From NCBI RefSeq assembly GCF_050947875.1, contig NW_027460416.1:19523-83522 (forward strand): 64,000 bases of DNA, written 5' to 3'. Positions within the stretch are counted from its first letter, which is position 1. Each line of letters begins with the position of its first letter. This document shows, one piece after another, positions 49,901-61,400 of the stretch. The notes under the pieces are model-generated. The model was not told the origin of the DNA, did no database searches, and worked only from the letters and a program-made list of their open reading frames with translations. The translations under genes were made by a program, and so were the position numbers. Source of the stretch: Dermacentor variabilis. Taxonomy: Eukaryota > Arthropoda > Arachnida > Ixodida > Ixodidae.

Positions 49901-52900
49901 CATCCGCACATGGATTTGTGCCAAAACGCGTTTTAAGCATGCGCATGCATCTTTTGGTAGACGCGGACGCAGTTTTCTGCAAAACCACACGATATGCATG
50001 CAAATGGTGCTTTTGGCAGAACGCGCGCGTGGATTTCTACCAAACGACGTGAAAAGCATGCCGATGCTGCTCTTTTTAACATCCGCACATGGATTTGTGC
50101 CAAAGCGCGTTTTAAGCATGCGCATGCATCTTTTGGTAGACGCGGACGCAGTTTTCTGCAAAACCACACGATACGCATGCATGCGGTGCTTTTGGCAGAA
50201 CGCGCGCGTGGATTTCAACCAAACGACGTGAAAAGCATGCCGATGCTGCTCTTTTTAGCACCCGCACATGGATTTGTGCCAAAACGCGTTTTTAGCATGC
50301 ACATGCATCTTTTGGTAGACGCGGACGCAGTTTTCTGCAAAACCACACGATATGCATGCAAATGGTGCTTTTGGCAGAACGCGCGTGTGGATTTCTACCA
50401 AACGACGTGAAAAGCATGCCGATGCTGCTCTTTTTAGCACCCGCACATGGATTTGTGCCAAAACGCGTTTTAAGCATGCGCATGCATCTTTTGGTAGACG
50501 CGGACGCAGTTTTCTGCAAAACCACACGGTATGCATGCAAATGGTGCTTTTGGCATAACGCGCGCGTGGATTTCTACCAAACGACGTGAAAAGCATGCCG
50601 ATGCTGCTCTTTTTAACATGCGCACATGGATTTGTGCCAAAACGCGTTTTAAGCATGCGCATGCATCTTTTGGTAGACGCGGACGCAGTTTTCTGCAAAA
50701 CCACACGATATGCATGCAAATGGTGCTTTTGGCAGAACGCGCGCGTGGATTTCTACCAAACGACGTGAAAAGCATGCCGATGCTGCTCTTTTTAGCACCC
50801 GCACATGGATTTGTGCCAAAACGCGTTTTTAGCATGCACATGCATCTTTTGGTAGACGCGGACGCAGTTTTCTGCAAAACCACACGATATGCATGCAAAT
50901 GGTGCTTTTGGCAGAACGCGCGTGTGGATTTCTACCAAACGACGTGAAAAGCATGCCGATGCTGCTCTTTTAGCACCCGCACATGGATTTGTGCCAAAAC
51001 GCGTTTTAAGCATGCGCATGCATCTTTTGGTAGACGCGGACGCAGTTTTCTGCAAAACCACACGATAGGCATGCAAATGGTGCTTTTGGCAGAACGCGCG
51101 CGTGGATTTCTACCAAACGACGTGAAAAGCATGCCGATGCTGCTCTTTTTAGCACCCGCACATGGATTTGTGCCAAAACGCGTTTTAAGCATGCGCATGC
51201 ATCTTTTGGTAGACGCCGACGCAGTTTTCTGCAAAACCACACGATATGCATGCAAATGGTGCTTTTGGCAGAACGCGCGCGTGGATTTCTACCAAACGAC
51301 GTGAAAAGCATGCCGATGCTGCTCTTTTTAGCACCCGCACATGGATTTGTGCCAAAACGCGTTTTAAGCATGCGCATGCATCTTTTGGTAGACGCGGACG
51401 CAGTTTTCTGCAAAACCACACGATATGCATGCAAATGGTGCTTTTGGCAGAACGCGCGCGTGGATTTCTACCAAACGAGGTGAAAAGCATGCCGATGCTG
51501 CTCTTTTTAACATCCGCACATGGATTTGTGCCAAAACGCGTTTTAAGCATGCGCATGCATCTTTTGGTAGACGCGGACGCAGTTTTCTGCAAAACCACAC
51601 GATAGGCATGCAAATGGTGCTTTTGGCAGAACGCGCGCGTGGATTTCTACCAAACGACGTGAAAAGCATGCCGATGCTGCTCTTTTTAGCACCCGCACAT
51701 GGATTTGTGCCAAAACGCGTTTTAAGCATGCGCATGCATCTTTTGGTAGACGCGGACGCAGTTTTCTGCAAAACCACACGATATGCATGCAAATGGTGCT
51801 TTTGGCAGAACGCGCGCGTGGATTTCTACCAAACGACGTGAAAAGCATGCCGATGCTGCTCTTTTTAGCACCCGCACATGGATTTGTGCCAAAACGCGTT
51901 TTAAGCATGCGCATGCATCTTTTGGTAGACGCGGACGCAGTTTTCTGCAAAACCACACGATATGCATGCAAATGGTGCTTTTGGCAGAACGCGCGCGTGC
52001 ATTTCTACCAAACGACGTGAAAAGCATGCCGATGCTGCTCTTTTTAACATCCGCACATGGATTTGTGCCAAAACGCGTTTTAAGCATGCGCGTGCATCTT
52101 TTGGTAGACGCGGACGCAGTTTTCCGCAAAACCATACGACATGCATGCAAATGGTGCTTTTGGCAGAACGCGCGCGTGGATTTCTACCAAACGACGTGAA
52201 AAGCATGCCGATGCTGCTCTTTTTAGCACCCGCACATGGATTTGTGCCAAAACGCGTTTTAAGCATGCGCATGCATCTTTTGGTAGACGCGGACGCAGTT
52301 TTCTGCAAAACCACACGATATGCATGCAAATGGTGCTTTTGGCAGAACGCGCGCGTGGATTTCTACCAAACGACGTGAAAAGAATGCCGATGCTACTCTT
52401 TTTAGCACCCAAACATGGATTTGTGCCAAAACGCGTTTTAAGCATGCGCATGCATCTTTTGGTAGACGCGGACGCAGTTTTCTGCAAAACCACACGATAT
52501 GCATGCAAATGGTGCTTTTGGCAGAACGCGCGCGTGGATTTCTACCAAACGACGTGAAAAGCATGCCGATGCTGCTCTTTTTAACATCCGCACATGGATT
52601 TGTGCCAAAGCGCGTTTTAAGCATGCGCATGCATCTTTTGGTAGACGCGGACGCAGTTTTCTGCAAAACCACACGATACGCATGCATGCGGTGCTTTTGG
52701 CAGAACGCGCGCGTGGATTTCAACCAAACGACGTGAAAAGCATGCCGATGCTGCTCTTTTTAGCACCCGCACATGGATTTGTGCCAAAACGCGTTTTTAG
52801 CATGCACATGCATCTTTTGGTAGACGCGGACGCAGTTTTCTGCAAAACCACACGATATGCATGCAAATGGTGCTTTTGGCAGAACGCGCGTGTGGATTTC

Positions 52901-55430
52901 TACCAAACGACGTGAAAAGCATGCCGATGCTGCTCTTTTTAGCACCCGCACATGGATTTGTGCCAAAACGCGTTTTAAGCATGCGCATGCATCTTTTGGT
53001 AGACGCGGACGCAGTTTTCTGCAAAACCACACGGTATGCATGCAAATGGTGCTTTTGGCATAACGCGCGCGTGGATTTCTACCAAACGACGTGAAAAGCA
53101 TGCCGATGCTGCTCTTTTTAACATGCGCACATGGATTTGTGCCAAAACGCGTTTTAAGCATGCGCATGCATCTTTTGGTAGACGCGGACGCAGTTTTCTG
53201 CAAAACCACACGATATGCATGCAAATGGTGCTTTTGGCAGAACGCGCGCGTGGATTTCTACCAAACGACGTGAAAAGCATGCCGATGCTGCTCTTTTTAG
53301 CACCCGCACATGGATTTGTGCCAAAACGCGTTTTTAGCATGCACATGCATCTTTTGGTAGACGCGGACGCAGTTTTCTGCAAAACCACACGATATGCATG
53401 CAAATGGTGCTTTTGGCAGAACGCGCGTGTGGATTTCTACCAAACGACGTGAAAAGCATGCCGATGCTGCTCTTTTTAGCACCCGCACATGGATTTGTGC
53501 CAAAACGCGTTTTAAGCATGCGCATGCATCTTTTGGTAGACGCGGACGCAGTTTTCTGCAAAACCACACGATAGGCATGCAAATGGTGCTTTTGGCAGAA
53601 CGCGCGCGTGGATTTCTACCAAACGACGTGAAAAGCATGCCGATGCTGCTCTTTTTAGCACCCGCACATGGATTTGTGCCAAAACGCGTTTTAAGCATGC
53701 GCATGCATCTTTTGGTAGACGCCGACGCAGTTTTCTGCAAAACCACACGATATGCATGCAAATGGTGCTTTTGGCAGAACGCGCGCGTGGATTTCTACCA
53801 AACGACGTGAAAAGCATGCCGATGCTGCTCTTTTTAGCACCCGCACATGGATTTGTGCCAAAACGCGTTTTAAGCATGCGCATGCATCTTTTGGTAGACG
53901 CGGACGCAGTTTTCTGCAAAACCACACGATATGCATGCAAATGGTGCTTTTGGCAGAACGCGCGCGTGGATTTCTACCAAACGAGGTGAAAAGCATGCCG
54001 ATGCTGCTCTTTTTAACATCCGCACATGGATTTGTGCCAAAACGCGTTTTAAGCATGCGCATGCATCTTTTGGTAGACGCGGACGCAGTTTTCTGCAAAA
54101 CCACACGATAGGCATGCAAATGGTGCTTTTGGCAGAACGCGCGCGTGGATTTCTACCAAACGACGTGAAAAGCATGCCGATGCTGCTCTTTTTAGCACCC
54201 GCACATGGATTTGTGCCAAAACGCGTTTTAAGCATGCGCATGCATCTTTTGGTAGACGCGGACGCAGTTTTCTGCAAAACCACACGATATGCATGCAAAT
54301 GGTGCTTTTGGCAGAACGCGCGCGTGGATTTCTACCAAACGACGTGAAAAGCATGCCGATGCTGCTCTTTTTAGCACCCGCACATGGATTTGTGCCAAAA
54401 CGCGTTTTAAGCATGCGCATGCATCTTTTGGTAGACGCGGACGCAGTTTTCTGCAAAACCACACGATATGCATGCAAATGGTGCTTTTGGCAGAACGCGC
54501 GCGTGCATTTCTACCAAACGACGTGAAAAGCATGCCGATGCTGCTCTTTTTAACATCCGCACATGGATTTGTGCCAAAACGCGTTTTAAGCATGCGCGTG
54601 CATCTTTTGGTAGACGCGGACGCAGTTTTCCGCAAAACCATACGACATGCATGCAAATGGTGCTTTTGGCAGAACGCGCGCGTGGATTTCTACCAAACGA
54701 CGTGAAAAGCATGCCGATGCTGCTCTTTTTAGCACCCGCACATGGATTTGTGCCAAAACGCGTTTTAAGCATGCGCATGCATCTTTTGGTAGACGCGGAC
54801 GCAGTTTTCTGCAAAACCACACGATATGCATGCAAATGGTGCTTTTGGCAGAACGCGCGCGTGGATTTCTACCAAACGACGTGAAAAGAATGCCGATGCT
54901 ACTCTTTTTAGCACCCAAACATGGATTTGTGCCAAAACGCGTTTTAAGCATGCGCATGCATCTTTTGGTAGACGCGGACGCAGTTTTCTGCAAAACCACA
55001 CGATATGCATGCAAATGGTGCTTTTGGCAGAACGCGCGCGTGGATTTCTACCAAACGACGTGAAAAGCATGCCGATGCTGCTCTTTTTAACATCCGCACA
55101 TGGATTTGTGCCAAAACGCGTTTTAAGCATGCGCATGCATCTTTTGGTAGACGCGGACGCAGTTTTCTGCAAAACCACACGATATGCATGCAAATGGTGC
55201 TTTTGGCAGAACGCGCGCGTGGATTTCTACCAAACGACGTGAAAAGCATGCCGATGCTGCTCTTTTTAGCACCCGCACATGGATTTGTGCGAAAACGCGT
55301 TTTAAGCATGCGCATGCATCTTTTGGTAGACGCGGACGCAGTTTTCTGCAAAACCACACGATATGCATGCAAATGGTGCTTTTGGCAGAACGCGCGCGTG
55401 GATTTCTACCAAACGACGTGAAAAGCATGC
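46980..55430 (+). repeat. Right copy of the 48-monomer (8.58 kb) tandem segmental duplication
   Basis: It directly follows the left copy, within about one monomer. The left edge lies after the GGCATAACG site of 38395, which has no counterpart at 46977. The right edge lies between the shared GTGCGAAAACG (55288) and the next difference (CGATGCCGCTC near 55432). Its own indels are losses near 47595 and 50970. Offsets step exactly as these indels predict. Confidence 0.88.
50174..55200 (+). repeat. 14-monomer (2,506 bp) HOR pair inside the right duplication copy
   Basis: The same marker series starts at 50174 and 52679, which is 2,506 bp minus the base lost near 50970. Later markers (CCATACGAC at 52131 and 54637; AAGAATGCC at 52381 and 54887) are exactly 2,506 bp apart. 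This looks like the original unit length, of which the left copy is an altered version. Confidence 0.82.
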
Positions 55431-58400
55431 CGATGCCGCTCTTTTTAGCACCCGCACATGGATTTGTGCCAAAACGCGTTTTAAGCATGCGCATGCATCT
55501 TTTGGTAGACGCGGACGCAGTTTTCTGCAAAACCACACGATATGCATGCAAATGGTGCTTTTGGCAGAACGCGCGCGTGGATTTCTACCAAACGACGTGA
55601 AAAGCATGCCGATGCTGCTCTTTTTAGCACCCGCACATGGATTTGTGCCAAAACGCGTTTTAAGCATGCGCATGCATCTTTTGGTAGACGCGGACGCAGT
55701 TTTCTGCAAAACCACACGATGTGCATGCAAATGGTGCTTTTGGCAGAACGCGCGCGCGGATTTCTACCAAACGACGTGAAAAGCATGCCGATGCTGCTCT
55801 TTTTAACATCCGCACATGGATTTGTGCCAAAACGCGTTTTAAGCATGCGCATGCATCTTTTGGTAGACGCGGACGCAGTTTTCTGCAAAACCACACGATA
55901 GGCATGCAAATGGTGCTTTTGGCAGAACGCGCGCGTGTATTTCTACCAAACGACGTGAAAAGCATGCCGATGCTGCTCTTTTTAGCACCCGCACATAGAT
56001 TTGTGCCAAAACGCGTTTTAAGCATGCGCATGCATCTTTTGGTAGACGCGGACGCAGTTTTCTGCAAAACCACACGATATGCATGCAAATGGTGCTTTTG
56101 GCAGAACACGCGCGTGGATTTCTACCAAACGACGTGAAAAGCATGCCGATGCTGCTCTTTTTAGCACCCGCACATGGATTTGTGCCAAAACGCGTTTTAA
56201 GCATGCGCACGCATCTTTTGGTAGACGCGGAAGCAGTTTTCTGCAAAACCACACGATGTGCATGCAAATGGTGCTTTTGGCAGAACGCGCGCGTGGATTT
56301 CTACCAAACGACGTGAAAAGCATGCCGATGCTGCTCGTTTTAGCACCCGCACATGGATTTGTGCCAAAACGCGTTTTTAGCATGCACATGCATCTTTTGG
56401 TAGACGCGGACGCAGTTTTCTGCAAAACCACACGATATGCATGCAAATGGTGCTTTTGGCAGAACGCGCGCGTGGATTTCTACCAAACGACGTGAAAAGC
56501 ATGCCGATGCTGCTCTTTTTAGCACCCGCACATGGATTTGTGCCAAAACGCGTTTTAAGCATGCGCATGCATCTTTTGGTAGACGCGGACGCAGTTTTCT
56601 GCAAAACCACACGATATGCATGCAAATGGTGCTTTTGGCAGAACGCGCGCGTGGATTTCTACCAAACGACGTGAAAAGCATGCCGATGCTGCTCTTTTTA
56701 ACATCCGCACATGGATTTGTGCCAAAACGCGTTTTAAGCATGCGCATGCATCTTTTGGTAGACGCGGACGCAGTTTTCTGCAAAACCACACGATAGGCAT
56801 GCAAATGGTGCTTTTGGCAGAACGCGCGCGTGGATTTCTACCAAACGACGTGAAAAGCATGCCGATGCTGCTCTTTTTAGCACCTGCACAAGGATTTGTG
56901 CCAAAAAGCGTTTTTAGCATGCACATGCATCTTTTGGTAGACGCGGACGCAGTTTTCTGCAAAACCACACGATATGCATGCAAATGGTGCTTTTGGTATA
57001 ACGCGCGCGTGGATTTCTACCAAACGACGTGAAAAGCATGCCGATGCTGCCCTTTTTAACATCCGCACATGGATTTGTGCCAAAACGCGTTTTAAGCATG
57101 CGCATGCATCTTTTGGTAGACGCGGACGCAGTTTTCTGCAAAACCACCCGATAGGCATGCAAATGGTGCTTTTGGCAGAACGCGCGCGTGGATTTCTACC
57201 AAACGACGTGAAAAGCATGCCGATGCTGCTCTTTTTAGCACCCGCACATGGATTTGTGCCAAAACGCGTTTTAAGCATGCGCATGCATCTTTTGGTAGAC
57301 GCGGACGCAGTTTTCTGCAAAACCACACGATATGCATGCAAATGGTGCTTTTGGCAGAACGCGCGCGTGGATTTCTACCAAACGACGTGAAAAGCATGCC
57401 GATGCTGCTCTTTTTAGCACCCGCACATGGATTTGTGCCAAAACGCGTTTTAAGCATGCGCATGCATCTTTTGGTAGACGCGGACGCAGTTTTCTGCAAA
57501 ACCACACGATATGCATGCAAGTGGTGCTTTTGGCAGAACGCGCGCGTGGATTTCTACCAAACGACGTGAAAAGCATGCCGATGCTGCTCTTTTTAGCACC
57601 CGCACATGGATTTGTGCCAAAACGCGTTTTAAGCATGCGCATGCATCTTTTGGTAGACGCGGACGCAGTTTTCTGCAAAACCACACGATGTGCATGCAAA
57701 TGGTGCTTTTGGCAGAACGCGCGCGTGGATTTCTACCAAACGACGTGAAAAGCATGCCGATGCTGCTCTTTTTAACATCCGCACATGGATTTGTGCCAAA
57801 ACGCGTTTTAAGCATGCGCATGCATCTTTTGGTAGACGCGGACGCAGTTTTCTGCAAAACCACACGATAGGCATGCAAATGGTGCTTTTGGCAGAACGCG
57901 CGCGTGGATTTCTACCAAACGACGTGAAAAGCATGCCGATGCTGCTCTTTTTAACATCCGCACATGGATTTGTGCCAAAACGCGTTTTAAGCATGCGCAT
58001 GCATCTTTTGGTAGACGCGGACGCAGTTTTCTGCAAAACCACACGATAGGCATGCAAATGGTGCTTTTGGCAGAACGCGCGCGTGGATTTCTACCAAACG
58101 ACGTGAAAAGCATGCCGATGCTGCTCTTTTTAGCACCCGCACATGGATTTGTGCCAAAACGCGTTTTAAGCATGCGCATGCATCTTTTGGTAGACGCGGA
58201 CGCAGTTTTCTGCAAAACCACACGATAGGCATGCAAATGGTGCTTTTGGCAGAACGCGCGCGTGGATTTCTACCAAACGACGTGAAAAGCATGCCAATGC
58301 TGCTCTTTTTAACATCCGCACATGGATTTGTGCCAAAACGCGTTTTAAGCATGCGCATGCATCTTTTGGTAGACGCGGACGCAGTTTTCTGCAAAACCAC

Positions 58401-61400
58401 ACGATAGGCATGCAAATGGTGCTTTTGGCAGAACGCGCGCGTGGATTTCTACCAAACGACGTGAAAAGCATGCCGATGCTGCTCTTTTTAGCACCCGCAC
58501 ATGGATTTGTGCCAAAAAGCGTTTTTAGCATGCACATGCATTTTTTGTTGACGCGGACGCAGTTTTCTGCAAAACCACACGATATGCATGCAAATGGTGC
58601 TTTTGGCAGAACGCGCGCGTGGATTTCTACCAGACGACGTGAAAAGCATGCCGATGCTGCTCTTTTTAGCACCCGCACATGGATTTGTGCCAAAACGCGT
58701 TTTAAGCATGCGCATGCATCTTTTGGTAGACGCGGACGCAGTTTTCTGCAAAACCACACGATATGCATGCAAATGGTGCTTTTGGCAAAACGCGCGCGTG
58801 GATTTCTACCAAACGACGTGAAAAGCATGCCGATGCTGCTCTTTTTAGCACCCGCACATGGATTTGTGCCGAAACGCGTTTTAAGCATGCGCATGCATCT
58901 TTTGGTAGACGCGGACGCAGTTTTCTGCAAAACCACACGATATGCATGCAAACGGTGCTTTTGGCAGAACGCGCGCGTGGATTTCTACCAAACGACGTGA
59001 AAAGCATGCCGATGCTGCTCTTTTTAACATCCGCACATGTATTTGTGCCAAAACGCGTTTTAAGCATGCGCATGCATCTTTTGGTAGACGCGGACGCAGT
59101 TTTCAGCAAAACCACACGATAGGCATGCAAATGGTGCTTTTCGCAGAACGCGCGCGTGGATTTCTACCAAACGACGTGAAAAGCATGCCGATGCTGCTCT
59201 TTTTAACATCCGCACATGGATTTGTGCCAAAACGCGTTTTAAGCATGCGCATGCATCTTTTGGTAGACGCGGACGCAGTTTTCTGCAAAACCACACGATA
59301 TGCATGCAAATGGTGCTTTTGGCAGAACGCGCGCGTGGATTTCTACCAAACGACGTGAAAAGCATGCCGATGCTGCTCTTTTTAGCACCCGCACATGGAT
59401 TTGTGCCAAAACGCGTTTTAAGCATGCGCATGCATCTTTTGGTAGACGCGGACGCAGTTTTCTGCAAAACCACACGATATGCATGCAAATGGTGCTTTTG
59501 GCAGAACGCGCGCGTGGATTTCTACCAAACGACGTGAAAAACATGCCGATGCTGCTCTTTTTAGCACCCGCACATGGATTTGTGCCAAAACGCGTTTTAA
59601 GCATGCGCATGCATCTTTTGGTAGACGCGGACGCAGTTTTCTGCAAAACCACACGATGTGCATGCAAATGGTGCTTTTGGCAGAACGCGCGCGTGGATTT
59701 CTACCAAACGACGTGAAAAGCATGCCGATGCTGCTCTTTTTAACATCCGCACATGGATTTGTGCCAAAACGCGTTTTAAGCATGCGCATGCAACTTTTGG
59801 TAGACGCGGACGCAGTTTTCTGCAAAACCACACGATATGCATGCAAATGGTGCTTTTGGCAGAACGCGCGCGTGGATTTCTACTAAACGACGTGAAAAGC
59901 ATGCCGATGCTGCTCTTTTTAGCATCCGCACATGGATTTGTGCCAAAACGCGTTTTAAGCATGCGCTTGCATCCTTTGGTAGACGCGGACGCAGTTTTCT
60001 GCAAAACCACACGATATGCATGCAAATGGTGCTTTTAGCAGAACGCGCGCGTGGATTTCTACCAGACGACGTGAAAAGCATGCCGATGCTGCTCTTTTTA
60101 GCACCCGCACATGGATTTGTGCCAAAACGCGTTTTAAGCATGCGCATGCATCTTTTGGTAGACGCGGACGCAGTTTTCTGCAAAACCACAAGATATGCAT
60201 GCAAATGGTGCTTTTGGCAGAACGCGCGCGTGGATTTCTACCAAACGACGTGAAAAGCATGCCGATGCTGCTCTTTTTAGCACCCGCACATGGATTTGTG
60301 CCAAAACGCGTTTTAAGCATGCGCATGCATCTTTTGGTAGACGCGGACGCAGTTTTCTGCAAAACCACACGATATGCATGCAAACGGTGCTTTTGGCAGA
60401 ACGCGCACGTGGATTTCTACCAAACGACGTGAAAAGCATGCCGATGCTGCTCTTTTTAACATCCGCACATGGATTTGTGCCAAAACGCGTTTTAAGCATG
60501 CGCATGCATCTTTTGGTAGACGCGGACGCAGTTTTCAGCAAAACCACACGATAGGCATGCAAATGGTGCTTTTGGCAGAACGCGCGCGTGGATTTCTACC
60601 AAACGACGTGAAAAGCATGCCGATGCTGCTCTTTTTAACATCCGCACGTGGATTTGTGCCAAAACGCGTTTTAAGCATGCGCATGCATCTTTTGGTAGAC
60701 GCGGACGCAGTTTTCTGCAAAACCACACGATATGCATGCAAATGGTGCTTTTGGCAGAACGCGCGCGTGGATTTCTACCAAACGACGTGAAAAGCATGCC
60801 GATGCTGCTCTTTTTAGCACCCGCACATGGATTTGTGCCAAAACGCGTTTTAAGCATGCGCATGCATCTTTCGGTAGACGCGGACGCAGTTTTCTGCAAA
60901 ACCACACGATATGCATGCAAATGGTGCTTTTGGCAGAACGCGCGCGTGGATTTCTACCAAACGACGTGAAAAGCATGCCGATGCTGCTATTTTTAGCACC
61001 CGCACATGGATTTGTGCCAAAACGCGTTTTAAGCATGCGCATGCATCTTTTGGTAGACGCGGACGCAGTTTTCTGCAAAACCACACGATGTGCATGCAAA
61101 TGGTGCTTTTGGCAGAACGCGCGCGTGGATTTCTACCAAACGACGTGAAAAGCATGTCGATGCTGCTCTTTTTAACATCCGCACATGGATTTGTGCCAAA
61201 ACGCGTTTTAAGCATGCGCATGCAACTTTTGGTAGACGCGGACGCAGTTTTCTGCAAAACCACACGATATGCATGCAAATGGTGCTTTTGGCAGAACGCG
61301 CGCGTGGATTTCTACCAAACGACGTGAAAAGCATGCCGATGCTGCTCTTTTTAGCATCCGTACATGGATTTGTGCCAAAACGCGTTTTAAGCATGCGCAT

